From Candidatus Levyibacteriota bacterium (GTDB lineage: Bacteria > Patescibacteriota > Microgenomatia > Levybacterales > UBA12049), in contig JACQKQ010000014.1 in the NCBI GenBank assembly GCA_016204465.1, positions 1-37,722 of the forward strand: a DNA stretch of 37,722 bases. Direction: 5' to 3'. Position numbers and translations under genes: made by a program. Below, one piece after another: positions 21,745-30,775 of the stretch. Under the pieces are notes generated by a model. The model worked only from the letters and a program-made list of their open reading frames with translations, did no database searches and was not told the origin of the DNA. Numbering within the stretch: position 1 is the stretch's first letter; every line of letters starts with the position of its first letter.

Positions 21745-24097
21745 TAATATCACCGCGTTTATTTTAGCATTGCTTTTTGGCGTGTTTGGCGCATTGTTTT
21801 TCGTTGGTGCAACTGCCGCTTTTTTATACCTTTTTGCTCTTTGGTTTAGGTTTCGCAACCGCGAGCAAGAGTCGGTTGGCTCTGTTTTACTGCAGGTAGC
21901 GCTCCCGCGGGAAAACGAAATTAAAATTGACGCGGCCGAGCAGTTTTTCTCCTCCCTTGTCTCGCTTCGAAAGGGCGGCATATTGTCGTTTCTGAAAATG
22001 CAACCCCACATTGGGTTTGAGATTGTCGGTTTGCCCGGTGACATTCGGTTTTATATCCACGTGCCAGGAAAGCTTCGCGATTTAGTAGAAAAGCAGATCA
22101 ACGGCGCGTATCCGGACGCGGATATAAAGACGATTGACGAGGCAACGGCCAAGGGCAAGCAGTACATTGCCGGTGACGAGTACAACATTTTTTCAGAGGA
22201 GGGTAAGGTTGCGTTTGTTTCCCTAAAACTTAAGGGGCCAAGCTACCTGCCGATTAAAGTCTACAAAGATTTACCAACCGATCCACTTTCCTCAATTACA
22301 TCTGTGCTTGCGAAGATGACAGACGGCGAAGGTGCGGCAATTCAAATCCTCGTTAGTCCAACGGGTAGCAAATGGAAAAAGCAAGGCCGATCCTACGTTG
22401 CAAAAACAAAAAAAACCGAAGCAAATCCCGATACGGCTAAGTACTCGGCAGATGCTAAGGAGCTTGAAGCAATTGAAAACAAGGTAGGGAAAGCAGGTTT
22501 TGATACGGTGGTTCGTATTGTCGTGTCTTCAAGCACAAAAGAAGCGGCAGACGCTCACCTTGCCAACATCACCACCGCCTTTAGCCAATTTAGCGGCCAA
22601 AATTCATTTATAAAAAATAAACACTATCTCAAGTGGGCATTTATGACCGACTTTATCTACCGATACATTCCTATGCGCGGGCAGACATCGGTTTTGTCAA
22701 GTGAAGAATTAGCAACTATTTTTCACTTTCCAAATAAGAGCGTGACAACCCCGCACATCCATTGGATTTCGGCAAAACGAGCGCCGGCTCCAGCACAGAT
22801 TCCAGAAAAAGGTCTCTTCCTTGGAAAAAGTACTTATCGAGGACTTACAAAACCTGTCTTTATGGATATAGACGACAGGCGGCGGCACATGTACATTATT
22901 GGTAAAACCGGTACCGGAAAATCGGAGTTTCTAAAAGCGATGATTATGCAGGACATTAGGGAAGGACAAGGGGTTGCGGTGATTGACCCGCACGGCGATT
23001 TGGTGGAAGATATTTTACCGCTTGTTCCGCCTGCTAGGGCAGAAGATGTTATCTTGTTTGATCCGTCCGACACAAGCAGACCTATGGGCTTTAATATGCT
23101 TGAGGCGCAAACAGAGGAGCAGAGACACTTAGTAGTTACTTCGATTATTGGCCTTATGTACAAGCTTTTCGATCCGCACAAAACCGGTATTATTGGTCCG
23201 CGGTTTGAGCATGCCATTAGAAACGCAATGCTTACTGTCATGTACGAGCCGGGGAGCACGTTTGTTGAGGTAGTGCGCGCGTTAACAGACGCAGCATATG
23301 TTCAAGAATTACTACCAAAAGTGCAGGACCCGATAATCCGGCGCTACTGGACCGACCAGATTGCCCAAACATCTGACTTTCATAAATCAGAGGTTTTGGA
23401 TTACATCGTTTCAAAATTCGGCCGGTTTGTCACCAACAAGATGATTCGAAATATCATTGGCCAGTCAGATAGCGCATTTAACTTTCGAAAAGTCATGGAT
23501 GAAAAGAAAATTTTGCTTGTGAATCTCTCGAAAGGAAAAATTGGCGAAGAGAATTCAAGCTTTCTAGGCTTGGTGCTTGTCCCAAAAATTCTTGTTGCCG
23601 CAATGAGCCGGCAGGATATGCCAAAAGAAAAGCGCACGGACTTTTTCCTCTACGTTGACGAGTTTCAAAACTTCGCAACGCCCGATTTTGCGCAAATTTT
23701 GTCAGAAGCCCGTAAGTACAAGCTTAATCTTATCGTTGCCAACCAGTTTATCGGTCAAATGGAAGAAGAGGTGAAAAACGCGATTTTTGGCAATGTCGGA
23801 TCACTCATTGCCTTTCGCGTTGGCGTCACCGATGCAAACTATTTGCAGCACGAATTCCAGCCGACGTTTACCGAAGCAGACCTTATTAACATTGACAAGT
23901 ACAACTGCTACATTAAAACAATTGTCGGCGGAGAGCCGGCCCCGCCGTTTTCCATGGACTTAACCCGCGATATGTCCGAGGAAAAAAGGCTTGCCAACCC
24001 TCGTGTTTCGGAGCTTGTCAAAGAGCTCTCACGCCTCAAGTACGGCCGCGACATTGCGGTTATTGAGGCAGAGATTGCGCAACGCGCTCGATTGTAA
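21731..24097 (+). CDS. TraG/VirD4-like membrane-bound AAA ATPase (type IV secretion/DNA transfer family)
   Basis: The ORF track uses TTG 21716; ATG 21731 with GGGAGGGA before it is better. Residues 5-40 contain a membrane helix (ITAFILALLFGVFGALFFVG). The middle contains a long domain of unknown fold. The ATPase core has IIGKTGTGKSEFLKAMIMQD (Walker A near residues 391-398), VAVIDPHGDLVEDIL, and FFLYVDEFQNFATPDFAQIL (Walker B), then LIVANQFIGQMEEEV. Such proteins are widespread in CPR and may drive DNA or protein export; the substrate is unknown. The last 82 bp are duplicated at 27871-27952. Confidence 0.85.
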   Translation: MPGIDNITAFILALLFGVFGALFFVGATAAFLYLFALWFRFRNREQESVGSVLLQVALPRENEIKIDAAEQFFSSLVSLRKGGILSFLKMQPHIGFEIVGLPGDIRFYIHVPGKLRDLVEKQINGAYPDADIKTIDEATAKGKQYIAGDEYNIFSEEGKVAFVSLKLKGPSYLPIKVYKDLPTDPLSSITSVLAKMTDGEGAAIQILVSPTGSKWKKQGRSYVAKTKKTEANPDTAKYSADAKELEAIENKVGKAGFDTVVRIVVSSSTKEAADAHLANITTAFSQFSGQNSFIKNKHYLKWAFMTDFIYRYIPMRGQTSVLSSEELATIFHFPNKSVTTPHIHWISAKRAPAPAQIPEKGLFLGKSTYRGLTKPVFMDIDDRRRHMYIIGKTGTGKSEFLKAMIMQDIREGQGVAVIDPHGDLVEDILPLVPPARAEDVILFDPSDTSRPMGFNMLEAQTEEQRHLVVTSIIGLMYKLFDPHKTGIIGPRFEHAIRNAMLTVMYEPGSTFVEVVRALTDAAYVQELLPKVQDPIIRRYWTDQIAQTSDFHKSEVLDYIVSKFGRFVTNKMIRNIIGQSDSAFNFRKVMDEKKILLVNLSKGKIGEENSSFLGLVLVPKILVAAMSRQDMPKEKRTDFFLYVDEFQNFATPDFAQILSEARKYKLNLIVANQFIGQMEEEVKNAIFGNVGSLIAFRVGVTDANYLQHEFQPTFTEADLINIDKYNCYIKTIVGGEPAPPFSMDLTRDMSEEKRLANPRVSELVKELSRLKYGRDIAVIEAEIAQRARL
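24016..24097. repeat. Left 82-bp direct repeat of island 2 (3' end of the traG-like gene)
   Basis: From TGTCAAAGAGCTCTCACGCC to GCTCGATTGTAA, identical at all 82 positions to 27871-27952. It encodes the last 27 residues of the ATPase including the stop. Confidence 0.95.
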
Positions 24098-24112
24098 CTA
24101 TGACAGAAAGTG

Positions 24113-24867
24113 GAGAAGTCCCAGTTAGGCCACAAAAGCAGCCAGCATTTACGCAAACCTTTTTGCTGGACTCCTGAGGAGATTGTTGGAAATTACTCCC
24201 TAATTCCAGAAAAAAGAGGATGAAAATGGGTGGAAGACGAGTACAACGAGCCTCAAAAATATCCAATGCCGTATCAATTGACCAAAGACCTGGTGCAGTT
24301 GCTCTACGGCAGGAAATTGGCCTTTGGGAAACAGATAATGTCATTGGTAAACAAACAGACAAAACTGCTCTGTCTGTTACGGCGGAAAGAATAACGAGGT
24401 TGACAGTGCTTTCTCTTACTGGAAAATCTACTGATGCAAAAACAAAAGTAGTTATCAAACGACTCACAACATTTCCAGACAGAGTACGGATAACACTCAC
24501 CGCAGACAATGGTGCTGAAAATACCAATCATCAAGAGATTGCAAAAAAGCTTGGAGTATCTGTCTTCTTCTGTCACGCATACCATTCTTGGGAAAAAGGG
24601 ACTGTAGAAAATACTAATGGGAGAATCAGAAGACATATTCCAAAAGGTATGAGCATAGATACAATTACTGAGAATCAAATCAAAACATTGGAGCACCACT
24701 TGAACTCAACACTACGGAAAAGTTTCAAAGGATACGTCACGTTACACACAAAGAGATCATGCCACCAGATTCGTAGCTCAAGGGTTTGCTGTTGTTTGTC
24801 GGGAATAACGTGGAGTGCTACCTCTTCATACGGCGGTACTTTGGGGAGTTGGAGTTCATGGGAGTAG
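24113..24867 (+). pseudogene. Degenerate IS30-family transposase
   Basis: A piece in another frame upstream reads KPFCWTPEEIVGNYSLI, like the W(S/T)PEQIAG segment of IS30. ORF 24220-24867 then gives GGRRVQRASKISNAVSIDQR, QEIGLWETDNVIGKQTDKTA, LTADNGAENTNHQEIAKKLG and CHAYHSWEKGTVENTNGRIR, the IS30 DDE domain. The N-terminal HTH is missing. After RKSFKGYV the frame shifts and ends in junk; another frame continues HKEIMPPDS and stops at TAG. At least two frame breaks mean it is inactive. It lies just inside the left repeat of island 2. Confidence 0.85.
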
Positions 24868-25134
24868 AACGAGATTTTCCGATACCCATTTGTTCTCCGC
24901 TTCTCTCGTAAACAGAAAATGTCATTGATATAGGTATAGGGTTTGGGAATGGTAAACGGACGAAAGAGTGTTTTTCCTTCTCTGCGTGCTTTGCTAAATC
25001 GTATGATGGGAATATATCATATCCAGACCTAGTCCGATTTTCAGTCGGAAACAGTCCGATTTTGAATCGTAAGTAACAAAATTTTTTTAGGGCTTGACAA
25101 CTTTAATATAAAGTAGTACTACGATATTGAAATC
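24868..25134. other. Noncoding stretch with paired AGTCCGATTTT repeats and a promoter
   Basis: AGTCCGATTTT occurs at 25031-25041 and 25053-25063, 22 bp apart (two helical turns), the first also forming CCGATTTTCAGTCGG. TTGACA (25094-25099), 17 nt, TACTAC (25117-25122) follows, before ATG 25135. The repeats look like operator half-sites upstream of the promoter. I see nothing else here. Confidence 0.5.
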
Positions 25135-26430
25135 ATGGAGACTTTAAAGTTTAATCCAGAAAAATATAGAGCACAATTTCCTGCCTTAAGAAAACCTGAT
25201 GCCCCCATTTTTTTAGATGCTGTAGGCGGAACATAAATGCCGGATTCTGCAATTGAAGCTATAATAGATTATTCTATCAATAAAAATGGGAATAAAGGAG
25301 GAGTTTTTCCAACGAGTATTGCGACTGATGAAACAATAGATAGAGCTGCTAAAGTAACAGCAGATTTTATAAATGCTCCAGAGGCAGACGAGATTGTTTT
25401 TGGGGCAAATTTTACAAGCATTGCATTTCAAGTGAGTCGGGCTATTAGCACTGAATGGAAAGTGGGAGATGAGATTGTTGTTACAAGATTAGATCATGAT
25501 GCAAATGTTTCTCCTTGGATACGCGCTGCTGAAGATAGAGGTGTGACCGTTCTTCATGCAGATATTATTAATGGGGATGCTCAAATTGACATAGAAATGT
25601 ATGCCCAACTTCTTTCTCGGAAGACAAAGCTTGTCGCATTTTGTGCAGCATCTTCTTCTATAGGAACCCGTACAGACGTAAAAACAATCACAGAACTTGC
25701 ACATCAGGTTGGTGCAATGGCTTATGTTGATGCAGTTGCGTATGCTCCTCACGGGCCAATTGATGTTCAAGAGTGGGGCGCAGATTTTGTTGGTATTTCT
25801 GCATATAAATTTTTTGGGCCACATGTAGGGCTTTTATGGGGGAAAAGAGAGCATCTAGAAAGATTACCGGCATATAAAATTCGGCCTGCTCCAGATGAAA
25901 TACCGGGGAAATGGATGAATGGAGCACAGCCATATGAACTTCTTGCAGGTGCAACTGCGGCAATGGAATATCTTGCAGCAATCGGAGGTGACCATCCAGA
26001 ATATCAAGATCAGTTTCCCCAATTTACCGGCAGAAGAAGAGATATGAAGACTGGAATGACAGCAATAGAAAAATATGAAAATGGACTTACATGGAAATTT
26101 ATTAGAGAGATGAAAGGTAGATCCAAATATAGACTTTGGGGAATAGTAGATGAAGAAAAAGCACAGTGGAGAGTTCCAACAATTGCAGTATCAAGAGATG
26201 GAGAAAAATCAAACGACATGGCTTTTTTTCTCTCACGTGAAGGAAACGGTATAAATATTTGGAGTCGGAGTGTATATTCTAAGTCACTGTCTGATCGTTT
26301 AGGTCTTGAAAAAACAGGAGGATTTATTCGAGTAGGATTTGTTCATTATAATACCAATGAAGAAGTTGATAGATTATTGGATGCTCTTGATACGTATGGA
26401 AAACCTCCGAAAACTATTTCGACTCCTTAG
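25135..26430 (+). pseudogene. Class V aminotransferase/cysteine desulfurase-like PLP enzyme with an internal TAA
   Basis: The true family start is ATG 25135 (METLKFNPEKYRAQFPALRK). In-frame TAA at 25234-25236 follows FLDAVGGT, and the frame resumes MPDSAIEAIIDYSINK. The family normally has LD.PGGTQ(V/M)P, so a CAA-to-TAA change at the conserved Gln explains it. The rest is intact: EIVVTRLDHDANVSPWIRAA, VDAVAYAPHGPIDVQEWGAD, and the PLP-lysine site GISAYKFFGPHVGLLWGK. The ORF track starts at 25237, just after the stop. It is either a single-nonsense pseudogene, a readthrough gene, or restarted at 25237, which would lose the cofactor-proximal N-terminus. Substrate is unknown. Confidence 0.8.
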
Positions 26431-26492
26431 ATGTTTTTATAATGAGTAAATTCTCCTTCAGAGGGTGAGTTGAACGGTAGTCTTCTTCTTTC

Positions 26493-26521
26493 TTGACATT
26501 GTCATTTATTATTGTTATCGT
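26493..26521 (+). promoter_or_regulatory. Promoter of the phosphoribosyltransferase gene
   Basis: TTGACA (26493-26498), 17-nt spacer, TATCGT (26516-26521). The ATG is at 26570, so this gene has a leader of about 40 nt. Confidence 0.55.
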
Positions 26522-26569
26522 TCACCTTGAAAATGGTACGCGCACATGCAAAATAAAGAGTAAGAAGAC

Positions 26570-27370
26570 ATGTTACATAGTCAACCGTCAGAAAGAATTA
26601 TTTCGCCAAATCTGCTAACGCCGGAAGGTATGTCTGCCTTTGATGCCATTTCATTTTCAAAAATGAAATTCGGTTCTTTGCCCGATGTTCGCAAATTTGC
26701 CGAGCAGGTGGCGGAAATTATTGACCCGGAATTGGTAAACAGCAAAACGGTGGTTGCGGCCGTTGAGTATGATTATGCTCCGGCGGCGGGAGTGCTGCTT
26801 GCGGAAGAAGTTGCCCGATTGATAAGCCAAAAACATAATGTAAAATTGCCATTTCTTCGTATTCGACAACACAACACTCCGACAGTGGATTTTGCGGTAC
26901 TTTCCCTGGAAGAACGGACTGTATATTTACATTCAATTGTCTATGATGTTGTGCCAAGTACGGTTAGTGATAAAAACATTATTTTTGTCGATGACATACG
27001 AACGACTGGTGGACATGAGGCGGTAGCCCGAGAGAATCTTGGCAATTTACCGAGAGATGTGACGTACGCATACGCTGCTATTCTCGATCCCAATAGCGAC
27101 CCGCGTATTGAGCAAACGCTTACGATGGCGGCGATTCATTCCATCGAGGATATAGCCGGGATCATGTTGGACGAGCAGTTTGTGGTAACCACTAAACTGT
27201 GCAAATATCTATTGGTTTATGGACAGCCGGAAGATATTGCAAAACTAGCACGCATGCTTCCTTTGGACCGTCTACAGAAACTGTATATATGCATGAAAAA
27301 TTCGTTGTATAATACTGTGCCGAAGTATGCCCTTAACACCCGTTTGTTTGAAAACTATGCACAGAGATAA
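26570..27370 (+). CDS. Phosphoribosyltransferase-fold protein
   Basis: The PRPP-binding loop is NIIFVDDIRTTGGHEAVARE (hydrophobic stretch, two acidic residues, then TTGG). The N-terminal half has VVAAVEYDYAPAAGVLLAEE, the pyrophosphate-loop position. Its 266 residues exceed simple type I PRTases (about 180-200); the extra C-terminal 80 residues (LVYGQPEDIAKLARMLPLDR) are helical. The nucleobase or other acceptor is not evident. It overlaps the HAD gene by 14 nt; a nucleotide-metabolism pair is a reasonable guess. Confidence 0.72.
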   Translation: MLHSQPSERIISPNLLTPEGMSAFDAISFSKMKFGSLPDVRKFAEQVAEIIDPELVNSKTVVAAVEYDYAPAAGVLLAEEVARLISQKHNVKLPFLRIRQHNTPTVDFAVLSLEERTVYLHSIVYDVVPSTVSDKNIIFVDDIRTTGGHEAVARENLGNLPRDVTYAYAAILDPNSDPRIEQTLTMAAIHSIEDIAGIMLDEQFVVTTKLCKYLLVYGQPEDIAKLARMLPLDRLQKLYICMKNSLYNTVPKYALNTRLFENYAQR

Positions 27371-27794
27371 CTGGAAAAGACGAATCGCAGTAGATTTTGA
27401 TGGGGTCGTCCATAAGTTTCGAAAGGGAACACATGATGAATCAATTTATGATGAACCGAATGCGGAGGTCCTTAAGGGGATTCATGAACTTCTCAAACAG
27501 GATTTTATTGTCTTTATTCATTCCGCACGGGAGCGCGACAAAATAAAAGAATGGATGGATACATTGTATCCTTGGTTTGGACCCCGAGCTGCTGCTGAAA
27601 AGATAGGATTTCCGGTAGTCATTATTCCGGAGAAAGACGAACACTGGCACGAAACAAGAGTACTCGGTATAACAAATGTAAAAATCGCTGCCCTTATTTA
27701 CATAGATGACCATGCATTTCATTTCACTGGCAGTTGGGAAGATGCGATGAAAGAATGGAAGAGAAGGAGACTTCTTTTGGAGGACACAACTTGA
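27357..27794 (+). CDS. HAD-superfamily phosphatase-like protein
   Basis: ATG 27357 overlaps the upstream stop; the ORF-track start 27327 is inside the PRT gene. Motif I is RRIAVDFDGVVHKFRKG (two catalytic Asp). Motif II is FIVFIHSAR (Ser) and the motif IV acid is in ALIYIDDHAFHFTGSW. At 145 residues it is a compact HAD with little cap. A likely role is removal of a phosphate from a small metabolite; the substrate is unknown. It is the last cargo gene of island 2. Confidence 0.75.
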   Translation: MHRDNWKRRIAVDFDGVVHKFRKGTHDESIYDEPNAEVLKGIHELLKQDFIVFIHSARERDKIKEWMDTLYPWFGPRAAAEKIGFPVVIIPEKDEHWHETRVLGITNVKIAALIYIDDHAFHFTGSWEDAMKEWKRRRLLLEDTT

Positions 27795-27870
27795 GGCTTC
27801 GCTCGCTTAAGAGGATTGATAATATGCTATCTGAATCTGGTACAAAACTCCTATTAGCTTATCCCCGCAA

Positions 27871-27952
27871 TGTCAAAGAGCTCTCACGCCTCAAGTACGG
27901 CCGCGACATTGCGGTTATTGAGGCAGAGATTGCGCAACGCGCTCGATTGTAA
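27871..27952. repeat. Right 82-bp direct repeat of island 2
   Basis: Perfect copy of 24016-24097. The ORF track shows it as the tail of a chimeric ORF (27734-27952) ending NVKELSRLKYGRDIAVIE and so on; that ORF is an artefact of the duplicated end. tRNA-Ile follows 60 nt downstream. Confidence 0.95.
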
Positions 27953-27994
27953 AAGTAGCTGCTTTTTCTACTTTATTCTACTTTCTCTACTTGA

Positions 27995-28000
27995 TATAAT
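27995..28000 (+). promoter_or_regulatory. -10 box before tRNA-Ile
   Basis: A perfect TATAAT lies 12 nt before the tRNA 5' end. The upstream 40 nt are CTACTTT-rich. Confidence 0.45.
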
Positions 28001-28012
28001 TAAGGTGCACAA

Positions 28013-28084
28013 AGGCCCGTAGCTCAATGGCGGAGCATCAAGCTTATATCTTGAGGGTTGCAGGTTCGATCCCTGCCGGGCCTA
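28013..28084 (+). tRNA. tRNA-Ile (anticodon UAU)
   Basis: Acceptor AGGCCCG pairs perfectly with CGGGCCT, D-stem GCTC/GAGC, anticodon stem TCAAG/CTTGA with loop CTTATAT, T-arm GCAGG-TTCGATC-CCTGC, discriminator A. The anticodon reads UAU, for AUA codons. No CCA is encoded. Most bacteria instead read AUA with a lysidine-modified CAU tRNA. Confidence 0.92.
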
Positions 28085-28093
28085 CTGCTTCTC

Positions 28094-29893
28094 ATGAAAC
28101 GATCACCCCACGGACATGCGTTTGGCGATTCGATTCTGCTTGAGAAAACAAGTAGACACCGCTTTAGTTACGAAGATCAAAGCGCAGTGTCTTTTCGAGG
28201 CCCCTTTCTTCTTATCATGATTATTTTTTTTATGGGTGTGCTGCTTTTTCAGCTTATTTCGCTTCAGGTTGTTGCGGGACCGTACTACCGAGGCCTATCG
28301 GACCAAAACCGTATTCGCACAACCACAATTTACGCGCCGCGAGGCATACTTTTTGACAGAAATGGCACGCCGCTTGTTTTTAATGAGCCAGGATTTAGGC
28401 AGACTATTGACGGGAAGACACAACTCCTTTCTCACAAGGAGGCAACGGAGAAACTTGCACAAGGGAAAATATTGGAAATTGATAGTTTGCGTCGCTACCC
28501 ATACAAGGAGGCGTTTACGCACGTTCTAGGGTACGTTTCGCAAATTTCCGAAGAAGAGCTTCGTGAAGATAGGTATGCCTCTTATAAGCCGGGCGATATT
28601 ATCGGGAAGTTTGGTATCGAAAAGCAGTACGAAAATCTTCTTTCCGGTGTTGACGGTAAGGCGCTTTCTGAAGTAGATGCAACAGGGAAAAATATTCGCA
28701 CCCTTGGCCAAACAGACCCTACCTCTGGAAAAGACATCTCGCTAACGCTCGATGCAAGCTTACAGCAAGCAGCTTTTCTTGCAATGGCCAACATTACAAA
28801 AGGAGCAGTAGTAGCAACTACACCAGAAGGCGAAGTTTTGGCGCTTGTCTCTAAACCCTCTTTTGATCCAAACCTTTTCACCATGGGAGGCACATACAAA
28901 AAGGAAGGTACAGAAAGCGCATATTTTACTGTTGAGGAGATTCTCAATGATAGCCAAAACCAGCCGTTTTTAAACCGTGCAATTGCAGGTACGTATCCGC
29001 CCGGCTCAACGTTTAAACTTATTACCGCGGCAAAGGGCTTGGAGGACAAGGCAATTGACGAACGTTTTCTTGTTAAAGATATAGGTATTTTGCAAGTTGG
29101 AGCGTTTTCGTTTGGCAACTGGTACTTTCTTCAGTACGGGAAAACAGAAGGTGAAGTAAACGTTGTTACAGCAATTAAGCGATCAAATGACATTTTCTTT
29201 TATAAGCTTGGGGAAAAATTGGGCGTTTCGCGCATCTCGCAAATGGCAGAAAACTTTGGGCTTGGCAAGCCGCTTGGGATTGATCTTTCCGGCGAGGCTG
29301 CAGGGCTTGTTCCATCCGATAGTTGGAAGCAAAAAGCAATTGGCGAGCAGTGGTACTTGGGGGATACATATCATTACAGCATTGGACAGGGATACCTTTT
29401 AACAACTCCTTTACAAGTAAATAGCTGGACTCAAGTAATTGCCAATGGTGGCACGTTGTACAACCCCCATCTTCTTAAAAATTCGAAATTCGAAATTCGA
29501 AATTCGAAATTCTTATCAGAGAAAACGATTTCTCTGATAAGGGAGGGCATGGTTGAGAGTTGCAGTCCGGGAGGAGTAGCGTGGCCGCTCTTCGAGTTCA
29601 AAGTTCAAAGTGCAAAGATCAAAATTGATGGGAAAAATTTTTTAATTCCAAAACCCTCAACAACTTCAGCATCGCTCATAAAAAAAGATTCTGTCAAAGT
29701 TGCTATTGCCTGTAAAACAGGCACGGCGCAGCACGGTGGAGAAAAGGACTTGCCGCATGCATGGATTACGCTTTTTGCGCCAGCCTACGACCCGCAAATT
29801 GTCCTCACTGTTTTGGCAGAATCGTCGGGCGAAGGTTCTAATGTCGCTGCCCCGATTGCCAAGAAGATTTTGGAGAATTGGTTCAGTAGGTAA
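28094..29893 (+). CDS. mrdA: Penicillin-binding protein 2-like peptidoglycan transpeptidase
   Basis: The ORF-track start 28058 lies inside the tRNA; ATG 28094 is the first usable start. One N-terminal membrane helix (FLLIMIIFFMGVLLFQLISL, about 38-58), a dimerisation region with APRGILFDRNG, then the transpeptidase: STFK (Ser305), RSND (Ser364-Asn), KTGTAQHGG (Lys541). It cross-links peptidoglycan outside the membrane during elongation. At 599 residues it is normal. Two in-frame filler insertions lie at about 461-474 (SKFEIRNSKFEIRNSKF-like) and about 501-512 (KVQSAKIKI), both between catalytic motifs. Confidence 0.9.
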   Translation: MKRSPHGHAFGDSILLEKTSRHRFSYEDQSAVSFRGPFLLIMIIFFMGVLLFQLISLQVVAGPYYRGLSDQNRIRTTTIYAPRGILFDRNGTPLVFNEPGFRQTIDGKTQLLSHKEATEKLAQGKILEIDSLRRYPYKEAFTHVLGYVSQISEEELREDRYASYKPGDIIGKFGIEKQYENLLSGVDGKALSEVDATGKNIRTLGQTDPTSGKDISLTLDASLQQAAFLAMANITKGAVVATTPEGEVLALVSKPSFDPNLFTMGGTYKKEGTESAYFTVEEILNDSQNQPFLNRAIAGTYPPGSTFKLITAAKGLEDKAIDERFLVKDIGILQVGAFSFGNWYFLQYGKTEGEVNVVTAIKRSNDIFFYKLGEKLGVSRISQMAENFGLGKPLGIDLSGEAAGLVPSDSWKQKAIGEQWYLGDTYHYSIGQGYLLTTPLQVNSWTQVIANGGTLYNPHLLKNSKFEIRNSKFLSEKTISLIREGMVESCSPGGVAWPLFEFKVQSAKIKIDGKNFLIPKPSTTSASLIKKDSVKVAIACKTGTAQHGGEKDLPHAWITLFAPAYDPQIVLTVLAESSGEGSNVAAPIAKKILENWFSR

Positions 29894-30017
29894 ATCAAAA
29901 ATCAAAGATTAAATAGCAAAAACACAAAGCAAAGATAAAAAATTATTCGGCGAATTGGAAGACGGAGAGGGTTTGGTTGAAAATAGGTTCATAGTTTAGG
30001 TTCTTGTGTCAAGTATG

Positions 30018-30046
30018 TTGACAACCGGTATTTTATGATGTATATT
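30018..30046 (+). promoter_or_regulatory. Consensus promoter of the RHH-PIN operon
   Basis: TTGACA (30018-30023), exactly 17 nt, TATATT (30041-30046). ATG 30055 is 8 nt later, giving a leaderless or nearly leaderless transcript. Repeated TGATGTAT(A/G) motifs overlap the -10 box and may be an antitoxin operator. Confidence 0.75.
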
Positions 30047-30054
30047 AATGATGT

Positions 30055-30348
30055 ATGCAGACGCCATCGCAACGAACGCAAATTTACTTGCCAAAAGATC
30101 TTCGCAACGAGATTGAACGCCAGCGCCGTGCTAGCGGTGAAAGCTTAGCAGAGTATCTGCGCACTGCCGCAAGAGAACGAATAGCAAAAGAAAAAAAGAG
30201 GAAGGTTGATCTTAAAAAATTGGCAGCAGAAGTTATCGGTTCTATTAATCCTGGAGAAGGAGGGTGGGGAAAGGTAAAGAATGTCAATTCATACATACGC
30301 AAGACGCGACAAGAAGAAGACGCTCATAGATTCGGTAAGTTAGAGTAA
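30055..30348 (+). CDS. Antitoxin, ribbon-helix-helix type
   Basis: The first 50 residues are an RHH: TQIYLPKDLRNEIERQRRAS then GESLAEYLRTAARERI. The charged C-terminal half (KKLAAEVIGSINPGEGGWGK) would wrap the toxin. It has 97 residues and is followed 4 nt later by the PIN gene, the classic antitoxin-first order. Confidence 0.8.
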   Translation: MQTPSQRTQIYLPKDLRNEIERQRRASGESLAEYLRTAARERIAKEKKRKVDLKKLAAEVIGSINPGEGGWGKVKNVNSYIRKTRQEEDAHRFGKLE

Positions 30349-30352
30349 GGCA

Positions 30353-30730
30353 ATGACATATTTACCTGATACGAATATTTTTATTCAAGCATTCCGTAAT
30401 CAAGAGCCAGAAGCGAGTTTTCTTAAGCGTCAAATAGAAAAAAATGCAATTGTCTTATCGGTCGTTGTCATTGCTGAATTTTTAGTTAAGGCAACAGAGG
30501 AGCAGAAGGAGACGTTTGGTGCCATCAAGAAAGCATTTCGCAAGCTACCAATCGATGAAGAAATAGCAAGTATTGCTGCCACATATCGAACTGAATACTC
30601 ACGAAAGACAAAAAGGATATTTTTACTGGATTGTTTCTTAGCTGCGCAAGCAAAGGTACACAGGTTAACCTTGGTGACGAATAACAAAGCTGATTTTCCG
30701 ATGAAAGATATTCGGGTAGTTTCTCCTTGA
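30353..30730 (+). CDS. vapC: PIN-domain ribonuclease toxin, VapC-like
   Basis: A 125-residue PIN protein. Acidic metal-site residues appear in YLPDTNIFIQAFRNQ (Asp6), VVVIAEFLVKATEEQ (Glu), FLLDCFLAAQAKVH (Asp) and VTNNKADFPM (Asp). It would cleave RNA with Mg2+ when free of the antitoxin. Confidence 0.85.
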   Translation: MTYLPDTNIFIQAFRNQEPEASFLKRQIEKNAIVLSVVVIAEFLVKATEEQKETFGAIKKAFRKLPIDEEIASIAATYRTEYSRKTKRIFLLDCFLAAQAKVHRLTLVTNNKADFPMKDIRVVSP

Positions 30731-30775
30731 TGTGGTTTGCCGTTAGTTGTCGCAGCGGATAAAAGTGCGGTCAAA

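Noticed and set aside
25234-25236. TAA at the PLP gene as a recoded sense codon
   Set aside because: TAA ends many conserved genes in the window (murI, the TraG-like ATPase and the DUF6580 gene), so general recoding is excluded; only local readthrough remains possible.
27734-27952. 72-aa ORF ending in the TraG C-terminus
   Set aside because: Its tail is the duplicated 82-bp repeat and its front is an alternative frame of the HAD gene.
29480-29515. CRISPR-like array in PBP2 and other filler repeats
   Set aside because: Units are 8 bp, contiguous, without unique spacers, and read in frame. No cas genes are present. No CRISPR array was found in the window.
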